A DNA stretch of 64,000 nucleotides from a virus: positions 1 through 64,000 of the IMG/VR virus record IMGVR_UViG_3300034954_001540; one strand, 5' to 3'. Below the pieces are notes generated by a model. It worked only from the letters and a program-made list of their open reading frames with translations. It made no database searches and was not told the origin of the DNA. The position numbers were made by a program, and so were the translations under genes. This document shows, in pieces, positions 8,421-23,400 of this stretch (position 1 is its first letter; every line of letters starts with the position of its first letter).

Positions 8421-11400
8421 ATGCCTACAAAAAATATCAATATTTCGGATAGAGTTGAAAATCAACTCCCTGAGTTTATCAGGGAGGAAGATCGACAATT
8501 TGTTGACTTTCTCTTCCAATACTACAAGTCTCAAGAAAAAACAGGTCGTCCTTACGACATTCTGAATAATCTTCTGACTTATTTGGATCTTGACAGTTAT
8601 ACGTCTGACGAACTGTCTAGAGATACTCTTCTGCTGAATGATATTGGGCTGAACGATAAAGATATTAAAATTGAATCGATTGATGGTTTCAAGGAGACCA
8701 ATGGATCGATTATGATCGATAATGAAGTCATTTACTACGAGTCTGTGACTCGTGGTCCTGATGCCATCATTACTCCAGGTGTTTCTCCTGCTCAATTCGA
8801 TAAAAAGAAACAACAACTAGAAAATCCCTTCAGTTTGTTTGATGGGACTAGAAATACTTTCCCTCTCAACTTCCTAGGCACCCCAGTCCGTCCTCCTTCG
8901 GCAGAGCACCTTATCGTTATCACATATAACGATATGCTCATTCCTGGAGTTGATTATTTTGTTGAAGGCGATCAAATTCGCTTTCAAGTTGCTCCTCGTG
9001 CTAGATCTGGTGCTGACGACTCTCAGTTTACTGAAATTACATATCTGGTTGGGTATGCCGATCAAACGATCGTCACAGCTGATGCTGTCCCATACCAAGA
9101 GTATCAAGGTAAGAAAGAATATCCCCTTAGAGTAAATACTCAACCATATACGCCAACTTCGGCAATCGGTCTGATTATTAAAAAGAATAATCGCCAATTA
9201 GAGGCATATACCGATTATACCGTTTTTGAGAATCATGTAATCTTCAGATTCCCTTTGGGTGCTGCTGATAACATTCATGTACGCTCTGTTGAGTATATTG
9301 CACCTCAATTTGGATCTGGAGCATCTGCAGTTGTCTCTGTTGACGCAAATGGTCAAGTTGACCGTCTGATTCCTAAAACTGGTGGTAGTGGTTATAGATT
9401 AGACTTTGAGCCTAAGGTTGTCGTCCAGCATAACAACGGTGCTGGTGCAACTGCCAAAACTTTGGTTAGTGGTATCAAAGATATCACTCTAATTGATGGT
9501 GGACAGGGTTATACGTCATACAACCCACCAATCGCCATTGTAGGCGCTCCTACAGGTGGCACACTGGCAAAAGTTGCTCTGACTGTAGATGACGAATCTG
9601 GTCAGGTCGATAGTCTGACTATTATGAATTCTGGTAGTGGATATGACTTTATCCCTGCTATTTCCTTTGTTAATCCTGGTGGTTGTAAAATTGGACAACC
9701 TACTATTGATAGTGAAGGTCGTGTAAACATCGATAGTATTGTTGTCGAAGAGCAAGGTCTCAACTACAGCAATCCTCCTATTGTTTATCTGGATGAAGCA
9801 CCTGAAGGTGGTATCAATGCTCAGGCAATCTCCAGAATCAACCAAGATGGTCAAGTTTACGAGATCGTTATTACAAATAGAGGTAGAGGGTATGTAACTC
9901 CACCTAGAGCAAGGATTATTCAACCTATTGGTGCTCAGGTGCTTGACGTTACTGTTGCGTCTGGTGCTGTTACTAACATCGAGATGTTGACAGGTGGTAG
10001 AGGTTATACCGACGCTCCTTCTGTTTACATCGTTGACGATAGAAAGGATCCCTATGGTGTGCCTATTGGTGGCACAGGTGCAACTGCTGCTGCAACTATC
10101 TTTAACGGTGAGATCACTGACATTAACATCACCAACTTCGGTACTGGATATTCTGAAACAGAGCCTCCTAAAATTTACATCGCTGAGCCTAAAGCAGCAA
10201 GAGCATCTGTTGCTGTTGGTTTCAATGAGCTGACTGGTTATGAAATCATTGAAGCAGGTAGAGGTTATTCACCTTCTGCATTCCTTGGATGTAGTCGTGG
10301 TGTATCTGGTGCTGTTGGATATGACAACCTACATAACGAGATCTATGCAGGTGAAGCAGCACTGCGTCAGTCTACTCACCCTGCTGCATCTACAGTTATT
10401 AACCTAGACTCTCTGTTTATCAGAGAAGTCTTTGATAAGTTTAGAAGACAATATCTTCCTACTATTGAGATTGATTATTCTTCAATCAATCCTGTCCAAG
10501 TAATTAAAAATATCAGTGACTTCTACATCAGTAAGGGCACTGAGCTTTCCACACAGTATCTGTTTAAGATCATGTTTGGTGAGCAGGTGGATATCTATTA
10601 TCCTAGAGATGAGATCATCTCACCATCTGCTGCTACATGGGTTGTTGACACTGTGTTGCGTGCTGAGTTGATTGAGGGTGATCCTGCCAATCTGATTGAC
10701 TCACAACTTACTCAGTATGCCGATCCTGTTGACCTTAGTGTCAAGAATGCACAGGCACTGATTGAAAACGTCATTACTATTATTGAAGGTAAGGACACTA
10801 TCTACGAATTGGCAATCTCCGAAGAGACCCTGAGTGGTAGTTTTGTCATTCCTTATAAGACGACTCTAGTTGAGCCTTTGTCTACAGAGGGTCAAATTAT
10901 TACCGTTGACTCCACGATCGGATGGCCAGAGAGAAACGGCACCATTCGTATCAACGATGAAGAGGTTGTCCAGTATAAAGAGAAATCACTTAACCAGTTT
11001 ATCGAATGCACCAGATCTAAGAATGGTGTTGTAGAGGATTGGGATCCTGGCACCATTGTCTTCTCTGATATCTTTGTATATGTCAATCAAGGCACTTCCA
11101 CCGAATGTAAACTCAGAGTCCTTGGTATTGCAGAAGCAGGCACAACGATCCTGAATGATACTGGATCTTACTATCTGCAAGGTGACAAGCTGAAGGTTGC
11201 TAAACTCGGATCTTCTGCAATAGATGAGAGACTATCTTCATGGTTGTATAACGTTAAGAAACTAATTCAGGTTACTAGCGTTACTCCTGGTGGTGTTAAT
11301 AACCAGACTGCAACTGTTGTCTGTGGTAACCCCCACGGTCTTCTGGTTTCTGATCAGGTGACGATCTATGGTGCTAACCCTGTTGTGTTTAACGGCACCT

Positions 11401-14400
11401 TTACAGTTACCTCTCGTATTGACGAATTCCAATTTACATATCAAATCAATACTCCCACAGAGATCATTCCTGAAGGTAATATCCTTCTTTCTGTGGACCT
11501 TAACAGAGGTAAGTCCAATGTTAATTCTATCAACAACGTTGTTAGTGAGTTTACAACAAATATCCAAAACTCCTTCTTTAATGATGACTATGTTTATGTT
11601 GCTTCCTCTGGTCTACCCAATTATAAGGTTGGTCCTTTCACTGGGTCGGCACTGATTCCTGGCAACCAGCGTAAACTGCTTAGATTCCCAAGACTTGTCC
11701 AAACTATCTCTGAGCGTCAAGATATTCAAGCAAATACCTCGATTGGTGCTTGGGTGAATGGTGTGTCTATTTGGGCATACAAGTCTGGTGAGTTTGTTAG
11801 ATTTGGTCCTCTGACTGGCATCACTGTTGATAACAGTGGTCAGGATTATGATGCAGGATCTAAACCTGCTCTTGAAATCACTGGTGGTGGCGGCACAGGT
11901 GCTGCTGGTGAAGTTGTTGTTAATGGTAGTCTGACTTCCTTTGTTGTTACCAATCAAGGTAGTGGATATACAGAATCTCCTTTGGTCTCCATCGTTGGCG
12001 GTGGTGGTATTGGAGCAACCGCACAAGCTGTCGTAACTGGTGGTCGCGTCACCAGAATTCTGGTTGAGCAACCAGGCACAGGATATACTTCACAACCTAG
12101 CGTTTCTATTACTGGTGGTGGCGGCACAGGTGCTGAGGCAACTGCAAGTGTCCGTGGTCCTATTCAAAGTGTTAATATTACTTCTGCTGGTACTGGTTAT
12201 ACCTCACTGCCTGCAGTTAGAGTTAACTCTGGTGAAGGTGCTCTGGCACAACCTATTGTTATTAACGGTCGTATCGTTTCTATCGCTATTATTAACTCTG
12301 GTAGTGGATATACCACTGCTCCTGAGATTGTAATCAATGGTGATGGTTTCGGTGCTATTGCAAGAGCAATTATCGGCACTGTTGGTGAGGATAAAGGTAG
12401 AGTCCTCAGTGTTGAGATCACAAACAGAGGTATTGGATATACCCAAGGTCTTACTACTGTTAGACTTGAGTCTGTTGGTGATTTTGCTGAATTTACACCA
12501 CAAGTGTTTGAGTGGAATAGAAACCTTCAATATGATCTTGTCAATAAGTATGACGGAGCAAGAGGATATGTCTTTACTGGTCTGAATAACCAGTTTGGTG
12601 GTGAGTATGCTCACCTTAGTGATCCTAAAGAGCTTCGTTATGTGGTTGGCGATAACGTCTTCCTTAATCCTGTTACACAGCAATTCCAAGAAGTTGCATC
12701 TAACTTTGAGCACTCTCCTATTCTGGGTTGGGCTTATGATGGTAACCCAATCTACGGTCCTTATGGTTACATTGACCCAACTGACCAAAACAGCGGTATT
12801 AGAAGACTTCGCACATCCTATAAGTTAAAGGATAACGTTGTATTTGACGCTGCAACTAACCCTAACCCTGCTCGTATTGATGGACCTGAGTTGTCCACAT
12901 ATCCTGCTGGATCGTTTGTTGCTGACTATACATATGACTTCCAATCTGGTGATCTGGATAACTACAACGGTCGTTTCTGCAAAACACCTCAGTATCCTGA
13001 TGGCACCTATGCATACTTTATTACTATTGATGCATCGGAAGCAGGTGTTGCCGAATTCCCATATATTCTTGGACCTCAGTTTAACTCACTGCCTGATCAA
13101 TGGAACTTTGCTCAGGGAGCAACTCAGGAAAATATTCCTCAAGATGTTGTCCGTTATAGAGATCCTTATGTCAACGTTGACATCGATGTTGATCGTCAAC
13201 CCAACCAAGAAGCAGATGTCCTAACAACTGAAATCGAAGGTTATCCTATTATCTTTGAGATTCAGGACAGTAACAACGACGGAATCATTGATGCTAATGA
13301 GCAGCAAGAGATTCTTGAGATGTCTGAAGAGGCAACTCTGCAAATCTATGATTACTTCCCTCAGGTTTCTGAAGAATCCAGAGTGGACATTGAAGTTGAG
13401 ACAACCACTCAGTTTGAGGATGCTCAGATTGATGGTTTCGTTATTGAGAATCCTGGTGTTTCTTATCAGGTTAATGATACTGTTTTCTTTGACGATGAGG
13501 GCACAGGTGGTTTCGGTGCCTCTGCACTTATCGAATCTGTCAAGGGTCAGAAGATTAACTCCTATTCTAAGGAGATCATTGGCGATCGCCCATATGGTGT
13601 GATTGTTACTAACGCTAACCATGATCTTCGCCAACAAGACGAATTGATTGTCAATTCTTCTCCTGTTATTGACAACACCAATAAAAACTTCAAAGTTAAG
13701 GTTGTTTCTGGTATTGAGCGCATCAATGTATCCCAAGTTGGTGTTGGTTATAACGAAGACATTCCTCCTACTTTTGAGTTGATTACATCCGCTGGTCAAG
13801 ATGGTCAGTTGGAGATTGTATTGGAGAATACTGGTCAAATTAACAGAGTCAACATTATTAACTCTGGTAATGGTTATGATCCTGAGAATCCTCCTCAAAT
13901 TCGTGTATCCCATCCTCAGCAGTTTAAGAAGACTCGCTATTGGTTGACCGAATATATGGAAGCAACTGGTATCATTGAAGTCAATGATATTAAAGTTACT
14001 TCTCAGCGTTTTACATATATCTGCGGTAAGATCACTGAGACAGATGGTGATGAATCTGGTTTCCTTGCTAAGTTTGATGACCTTGGTCAGAAGATTTGGG
14101 AAAGGACCCTTATTCCTATCAATGCCAACCAGAAGAGAGCTGAATTCCTCAAGATGGTTGTCAATGATGCTCCAGAAAACGACCTTATTTACGTTACAGG
14201 CCAAACTAAAAACCCTGACAACGATACATTTAACCCAGATATCTGGTTGGGTCTGTATGAGTCTGGATTCAACAATGCAAACGATCCTGACGGTATTCTG
14301 AAGTGGCAGAGAGCAATCGCTGGTATCTCTGGTAGCACCAGAAGAGATTATGTGACTTCTATCGCTCTGGACCAAGAGCAACGCATCTATCTTTGCGGTT

Positions 14401-17400
14401 ATACTGATACTAACTCTGTCGATCCTGATGATATGTGGATCATTCAGTGTGGTATTGAGGGTGATCTGGTTGAGAAGCGTAAGGTTGCATCTCAGGATGA
14501 TTCTGAGAAGATGCATCAAATCATGATGATCTCCGACGATAGATTCTTCTTTATTGGTGTTAACGACCAAAATGATGACTTGATCTTTGGTGAATTCTTC
14601 TACGATGGTGCAAACCTTGAGATGGATTGGATCAAGCAAGTGCCTACAGTGGGTGGACGTGTTGTCAATCCTAGAATGACTATGGATGACTACGGTGCAG
14701 TCATTGTTGTCTGGGATATCTTTAATTCTGCTGCATCCAAATACGATAAGATTAACGTCAGTAAATTCTTGCTTTCCAAAGCACAAACTGAATGGGAATG
14801 GAGTAAGACAGTCACAACTGCTGGCGATTTCCTTGAAATGCATCATGCTGGCATTTCTTATGATCAGTGGGGTAACTATACTCTCGTTTCTGATGTCATC
14901 GAGGCACAAAATCAGAGATACGCAGTTGTCTCTTATATGAAGTATGACGGCACTTTGCTGTATCAGACAAAGGTTGATGACACTGCAAGTATTGGTTTCC
15001 AAGCATATACTCATGCTCTGGATAACTCTGGTGACACCATTATTGCTGCTAACCGTCAACTCTCCGATCAACTTGTCTCTTGGAGAATGGGTAATGCTGC
15101 AAATCCTGTTGAGGATACCACTAAGCAAGAGCTTGGGACTTACAACTACTTTAGTCAGTCCGATCTTACATTTGATGCCGCTGTCTATAAGTTTGGCACT
15201 GGATCTCTGAAGTTTAACGACGTTGCACCTATCACTATCACCGACTTGGGTCTACAACCAGTTGAGTGGAGTGGCAGAATGTGGATGTCCATGAATACAA
15301 CAGTATGGGGCACTGCTCATGAGCCTACACTGTTGCATGTCAACGATTCTACTAATACTAATTCTATTACTGCAACTATCCAAGGTGATAGCACTGATCC
15401 TGACTACCAGAAGGTTATCCTCTATTTGAATGGCACTCAGGTTGCTTCTTCTGTTGCTGCAACTAACTGGGATGCCTTCGCCGCTGGTGCATGGGTCCAT
15501 GTTACTGTCCAGAAGCGTCAAGAGTCTCTGGGTCTATATCGTTATGAAGTCTTTATCGGTGGTAACCAGCAAGTTAGTTATCAGAGCACCACTGACGTTG
15601 CTCTTGATGATGTTGTTATCTGTGGTCCTTCTAGTCCTCCAAATACAAGCAATTCTTTCCGTGGTAACATCGATGACTTTGTGCTTGATGATATTGCACC
15701 TTATCCTGGCACTTCATACACTGTGCCAACCTCTGAGATTGCAATTACCACATCCAACTCCGATATTGCCCTGATCAAGTTTGATAGAGCACACACTCAG
15801 CGTGCATCTTATACACTGACTGGTCTTAATAAGCACAGCACTATTGAGTTTAGCGATCATACCATCGGTATGACTTGGAATTCTATTAGCACTGGTGCAA
15901 TTAGTGAGTGGGTAGTTGGTCCTGGTGGTTTGCAAATTCTGGATATGTCCCAGACTTTCTCCACGATGATTCCTGGTACATATACACTATCTTCAGTATA
16001 TGATCAGTATGCTTCTAAGACTTCTACCATCCCCTCACCTCGTGGTAAGAGACTGGTTATTTCTGCAGATGTTATTCCTAAATTCTATATTAGAGATGCT
16101 CTGTATCAGAAGGTTGATAACGTCCTTGAGCTGACATTTAACCAAGATGTCAAACTGACTAAGTATTCTATTCTGCAGCAGTTTAATAACCTTGGCACTA
16201 CAACTGCATTTGCAACTATTACAGAGATTCCTGCAGGCACTCTGCAAAATCCTGGCGTTGGCACCAAGTATAGAGTCGGTAAAACCTACGGCACATTCAA
16301 CACTACTGATAGATTCCGCACCACAGCATCCCCTGCTGATGTAAACCAAATTGAAGGCACTTACTTCGATACTATTGAAGAAGAATCACCTTGGCAGGCA
16401 GGCACTGCATATGCACAGGGAGATCGTGTCTATAACCAAAAGAGAATCTATGAGGCACAAGGTGCTGGCACATCTGGCACTATTGCACCTCAGCATAACA
16501 CTGGTGTTGTTTCTGACGGTGTTATCAACTGGGCATTCATCGATGATGCAGGTAAGTTTACTGTTGACCTGACTCAGCATCCTTATCCTAGACCTCAGTA
16601 TACTGGTCTGGATATGCCTGAGTGGTTGCCACATCGTTTGTATGCTGTTGGTCAGCGTGTTTGGTATCGTCTCAACGTTTATGAAGTTGCTGCTGGTGGC
16701 GGTGGCGTTACTACAGCAGTGCCTCCTACTCACACCACTGGTGATGTTTCTGACGGTCAGGTTACTTGGAGTCATGTCTCAACTTCTGAGGCAATTAGTC
16801 TTAAGACCCGTTTGATGGGTTATGACCAAGGTAATAACTACAGCATTGAGATCTTAGAAGTCCATCCTGGATCTAACTTCATTCCTAACGACGTTGTTAG
16901 TGTCAACACTAATAATATCACTTTGGCAGAAGATGAGAAGTCTGTTGAGATCTCTGGTTTTGCATCTGTCAAGAAGATTCGTGTAACAGCACGTCTTGAG
17001 AAAGACATCATCATGACTGGTAGTGTTAGGACTGATAAGGTGTATTTCACATCTAATACTCCTCACTTCTATAAAGCAAACGATATTCTCTTTACCGAAG
17101 GATTCCAAGGTAATCAATTCAACGGATCTTTCTTCGTTGATGATGTTATCGGATCTAGAGAGTTTACACTTGGCATTAGAGCAGCAGCAGTTTCTGATCC
17201 TGCCTTTGTCAATAATGGTATCCAGAATGTAAACGTCTATGCTAAGCATCCTACCCTTCTGTTTACCAGAAATCACCAGTATAACTTCGATGTTGGCGAT
17301 CCTTCCAACTTCGGATACTACCTGTCCTTCTCTCAGGATAACCAGTATAAGTTGGAGTATTCCTTCAATAATACTGTAAGAGATGGCACTCCTGGTATTG

Positions 17401-20400
17401 CAGGTGCTGGTGCAGGAAATCCATTCGTTAAATTCTTGGTGCTGGGCGATGTCACAAACATTTCTTACTACTTCGATCCTTCTAGGACAGGAGCTAATTC
17501 TCCAGTCGGTGATAACTCGTATATTGACGTTATCACAACACCATATCAAGGTAGATTCAGAATCAGCGAAATTGTAAGCGATACTGAATTCAAATTCCCA
17601 CTTAATAGAGAGCCTGAGCGTAATAATGCTGAGATTGGGGCAAATGATCAAGGTCAGGAGTATTCTTTCTACTCTACTACTTCTACAAGAGCAGTTGGAC
17701 CTATCAACTCGATCAAACTGGTTTCTCCTGGTGGATTCTACAAAAAACTACCAATTATCTCCGATATTGCATCCTTCCGTCAAATTGAGAAGGTTGTTAT
17801 CAATGACGGCGGCACAGAATACGCACCTGGCGTCTATTATGACGTTCCTGTTGCTGGAGACGGCGAAGGTGGTAAAGTTACCGTCACAGTTACTCCAGAC
17901 GAGGAAACTGGGTCTGGAGCAATCAGTCTTGTCCAAGTTGCCGATCCAGGCAAAGGTTATACCGTTGCAAGCGTTGATATTGACGCTATTCCTGGCATTC
18001 TTGGTCCCACACTGTCTGGATCTGGTGGATCTGTCACAGTTGTGATTCCTAGCGAAGGTAGTGGTGCATCCGTCTTCTTGACTGGTAAAAATATCGGTAA
18101 GATCAAGAGACTTAAGAATAATGAGTTTGGTTTCGGTTATTCTCACGATTATACTCTGAAACCAGAAATTACCTTCCCTGTTAACCTCCAACTCTTCAAT
18201 ACTTCGATTCTTTCTGAAATTAAGATTATTGATCCAGGTGCTGGTTATACATCGACTCCTGCAGTTGTTATTGAAGGTGGTGGCGGTGAAGGTGCTGATG
18301 CAGTTGCCGTTATCAAGAATAATAGACTCAGTGAGATCATTATTAAGAATCCTGGTGCTGGATACTCATCTGAGCCCACAGTTACGCTGAAGTCCGAGTT
18401 TAACTACGTTGTTAACCTTGACCTCAACTATCTGCAGTTTAACTTCCCTCACGGCATTACAACTGGTGCAGAAATCCAATTCCGTGCTGAAAATGTCGGT
18501 AGCACTGAAGGTATCCTGCCTAAACCCTCTAGCGCAGGTTTGACCTCTTTGGTTGAAGGTCAGATCTACTATGCAATCGCTGGTCAACAAAATTCACTGG
18601 AATCCGACCAAATTCGCTTTGCACTGACTTTACAAGCAGCACAAGCAGGTGATTACATCACATTCCTGACTCAGGGTAGTGGTCGTCAAGTATTGCTCAC
18701 CGAAGTCTTCGGTGGTCGTGCAGAAGCAGTTGTTGAGACATCTCGCTTCCTTGAAGGTGAAGAAGTCTACCAAGGTAGTGCAGTTGAGCTTGCAAGTGCA
18801 ACTGGTAAGGTTTCTACCAATACTGGTTGGCAAATCGGTCCTAAGATCCTTAAAATCGTCGATTACGACGGAGATTGGCAAGTTGGCGAAAAAGTCACTG
18901 GATCTATCTCTAAAGCGTCTGGTGTCATCGATAACTTGAGTATTGCTCGTGGTGTGCTGAATATCGGCTCTCTGACAAGGACTCCTGGTAAGTTTATCGA
19001 TAATGTCGGTAAACCTTCCGAAATTGTCCAAAAAATCCAAGATTCCTTCTTCTATCAAAACTTCTCTTACGTTATCAAGTCTGAGATCCCTATTACCGAA
19101 TGGAAGACTCAAATCCTTGAAAACAACCACCCTGCTGGTTTCAACATGTTTGGTCAGTTGCAACTGGTCGGCGGTAAGGATGTTTCGGGTAGAAAGGTCG
19201 GTACTGAGTTTACGAAGGAAGTTAACATCAATAACTACTCCAACGTTAACCAGATCACATCTTTCGGTGCAGCACAACCAATTTACACCGATTACAACAA
19301 TACTGAAGTCCTCTTCCGTAAAAAGCGTCTGACTTCCTCTGAGGAAATCTTGACCTCTATCGTGAAGAAACTGGATGACATTGCTCCTCAGTTTAACGGT
19401 ATTGACAAGTCCTTCCCAATTACAGTCGAAGGTGAGCAAGTTATCGTCCAGCAGAATCAGTTGATGATTACCATCAACGGTGTGATTCAGGCACCTGGCG
19501 TTTCTTACTCTATTGTTGGTGGCAACATTGTATTCGCTGAGCCTCCCAAACCTGCATCTAGAGTTAACTACAGATCTATAGATATCACTCCTACACCAAT
19601 TTACAGAATTGAGTTGTATTCTGGTCAGGCGGGTCCACCAAACTTCGGTATCTTCCCAACATTGGGTCAGCAAATCCAAGGTGCAGATAGCGACGTTGTT
19701 GCTACTGTTATTGACTCTGGCACAACCCATATTGACGTTATCAACTTGGTTGGTGGCACATTTAACCTGAATGAAGAAATTACTCGTGGCACTCTCTTCT
19801 CAGCACTTGTCCAAAGTGTTACTCAGCTGAATAGCGATACCATCTTCCAGTTTGGTGAGTCTATCACTAACCTTGAGGGTGATACTGCTATCATTGAAGA
19901 AACTAATATTGATGATGCTGGTAATGTCACTGACAGAATTGTGGTCAGTAAGACCTCAGGTACTGCACAGTTTGAAACTGGCATATTTGATCTGAGACTG
20001 AATGAGTATGTTTACTCAGCATCTTCTAAGATTGCAGGTCAGATTACATTCATCTCTCCTTATATTGATCCCGCTACTAGCGACGCTGTTGACGAGTTGA
20101 TCATCAACCCAGGCTCCACTTTCTACGGTCTGCTGTTTGAGCGTCTGGTTAGTATTACTAATCCTAATGTTATCCTTGATAACATTTCACAATCTTCTAT
20201 CACACCTACTGAGCTCTACGATTCTGCCAGCAGAATCAATGCTGACTTCCTTGACTTTGAAGAAGTTAGAAATACTGAAGTCCAGTATACTCAGTTGTCA
20301 GGTGGTAACTTCCAAGAAGGCGACATTGTAATCAACAACAGAGCAAACTACGGCAACCCTGTTTCTGTATTCCATGGTGTTGCTGCAAACAGATTCAAGG

Positions 20401-23400
20401 ATGCTTCGGCAATGATCCTTGGTAACAAGCAGCAAATCATCGATTTTGCTGAGGCAGAGATCGCTGTTAGACATCCTAGATTCTATTTCCCTGGCGATGT
20501 TATTACCAACTCTTGGAGCAGATATTCTGATGCATATCGTCTGATCCAAAGAAACAAGGAATACATTGCTAATAAGGCATACGATGAGATGATGACGCAA
20601 TATACGTCACTCACCGTGCCTGATCCTTCTAAGTGTATCCGTGACCTTGAGTTGTATATCGATGCAATCTCTATCGATATCTTCCGTGGTGGTAACGTCT
20701 ATACTCGTAAACTTTGCCAAAAGTATTTTGATACAAATGGCAACTTTGTGTATGTCAATAATGAGTCTGCTGAGACTCGTTATGGATTTGAGAAGGCAAA
20801 AGATTTGATGAAGTTGGCAATCACCAACAATCTGACTTCTAACTTCACAGCACCATCTGGTCAACCCAATGGTGGCGTTACATTCATTCCTTGGAGTGAA
20901 ATTGATCACGGTGGTTACGATGGTAACGGTATTACTGCTGACCCATCACCTAACGATCCTTACGGCACTAACGGTGCTAACCAGTCTAATAATGGCACTG
21001 ATAACTGCACAGATGTGCAGGCAGCAATCACAACCCTCTATGAAGTTGTTGATGAAACTCTGCTGAATGGCACACTGGCTGACCTCCCTGATGAGTCTCT
21101 TGGCACATATTCTCCTGGTCAAATCAAGTGTCGTCGTGATATCGGTTTGATGATCGATGCTCTTGCAGAAGACGTTTCTCAGGGTGGTAACTACAACATC
21201 ATTGAATTTACCAAGAAGTATTTCGATGCTGCTGGAGCACCTATTACTAACGGTTTGATCGGTGAATATGCAGAATCTTTGACTGCTATTGACAAGGCAA
21301 TGCACTTGTCCTTCCAAGCAATCAACAACCTCCTTTATTATCAGGTCAATAGCAGAACCTCTGTTACTGGTTTCATGCTGAAAGATCCTACAACATATCA
21401 GGGTCCTTACAGTGGTGGTGAAGCAGACCTTGAAGAGTTTGATGTTTCTGCTGCAGTTTACACACCTTCTAATGGTCAGTTGGTGTTGACTATCGGTAAT
21501 CATACTCTGACTACATCCGATACTATTAAGGTTCGTCCACACTCTCTGAAGTTTACCTGTGATGCTGATGGCGATAGGACTTTCCACGATTATCCTCGTG
21601 CTGGAGATCCTGCATTCAATACTGCTGTCGCTATTACTGCCACAACTGGCACTACAATCACAGTAAACATTGGTGCATCTCCTCTGGTCCAATACACACC
21701 AACTGCTGCTACCTACAACCCAGCAACAGGTGATATGGAATTGACCATTGGGTCACACAGTCTTGAGATCAATGACTATGTGACGATTGCCAATGATTCG
21801 TTGACATTTACATGTGACATGGATAGTAATGGATCTAACCATACCTATCCTCGCTCTACTGACCCTGCTTCTGGTAAGCGTCTGTTTATCCATGCTGTAA
21901 CTCCAACTACTATTACAGTTAACGTTGCTGCATCCCCTGCTGATCAGCAGTATGCTCACACCTTTGTTTCTGCCTCTGCTAATGCAGTTAGCAGTGGTGG
22001 TGGATATACTCACCAATTCATCAGCGCACTGCCTAATGCAGTCTTCACTGGCGGTGGCACAACTGCCAAATATTACGACCCGAATTACTACTCAGGCCGA
22101 AATGAGTCGATCCAGAATTGTGCCGATGTCCAAGCATATATCGCTACGCTCGTAGACATCTCTACGACTGCGATTGCAGCACAAAACCTCAACAATATTA
22201 ACGCTCTCGCAAGCATTACTGACGGCACCTTCGTTGCTGGTGAAAATATCCGCACCACGAAGATTGCATATAAGGATAGTCAAGGTGGATTGTTTATTGT
22301 TGGAGATAACATCAGTGGTGTTACTAGCGGTGCAACATTTGAGGCAATCGGATCTAACTCTGGTCTGAAGTGGATCTTTGCTGATCAAGTTACTGGATCC
22401 TTCCAAGAGGGTGAATACATTACTAACTCCACACTCGCTAACCAAAATAACGTTACTCAGAGTGTTATTGAAAAATACTATAGATTGAGTGGTAGCAAGT
22501 CTGTTAGATTCCCATCTAACGGATATCTGGTTACTAGAGATAGTTACGACTTCTCCTTTGGTAACACTGCAGACTTTACCATTCAGGGTTGGTTTAGAGC
22601 AGATAACCTGAGCACAACTCAGCACCTGTTTGACTTCCGTCGTCTTTCTGCTTCCTCTGGTTTGAGAATTACTCTCCAGACCTCTGGTGCAATCACAGTT
22701 TATAACGGCACATCTCAACTACTGACTGGCGGCACATTGCTCGCTAACAACTGGCATCACGTTGCAGTGGTTAGGACATCTAGCGTCCTTCAACTCTATG
22801 TTGATGGCACACAAGTTGGCGGCAACTATGCTGACACTAACGATTACGGTTACGCTGCAATCTACATTGGTGCTGACTTCAACGGTGGTAACCAATTTAC
22901 TGGTTACATGGATAACGTAGTTGTTAAGAATGGTCAGTCTGACTTCAACGCAACATTCGTGCCACCCACGCAGATTGATTACTCTAACCAGTATGTCAAG
23001 TTTGGTCTTGACGGTGAGCAACCCTTCGTCATGGATAATCAGGAAACATATGCTACCTATACAGGTCAGCGTATTTCCTCTGCTGCAGTTAAGGAGCTCA
23101 ACTACGATCTCAACTTTGCAATTATTGAAAACGTTGATCTTGGTAGATCTGCTCACAGAAATTGTGCTGATATTATTGACCTCAACGCAGCATGGATTGC
23201 TGAAGAGGCAGTCGGTAGAATGGAAGCAGCATTCCCTGATTTTGTCATTCCTGGCAACAACGTGGCCGAAGGCACATACCAAGGCACCAACAAGTGTATC
23301 AGGGATACTAAAGACTACATTATCGGCGCTCTTGTTAAGGACTTGAGAGACGGTGGTAACTACAACTCTCTTTACACCGCTCGTACTTACCTTGAGGCAT

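Noticed and set aside
13221-15128. A 635-codon open frame on the minus strand
   Set aside because: It lies opposite the giant gene, whose sense frame has clear repeats and domains. Its translation has no recognisable motif, and its openness follows from the codon choice of the sense strand.
16854-17651. A 265-codon open frame on the minus strand
   Set aside because: Antisense shadow; no start context or domain, and the sense strand encodes a continuous protein.
18630-19730. A 366-codon open frame on the minus strand
   Set aside because: Same reason: antisense shadow of the giant gene, with low-complexity Asp/Asn/Arg/Leu composition.
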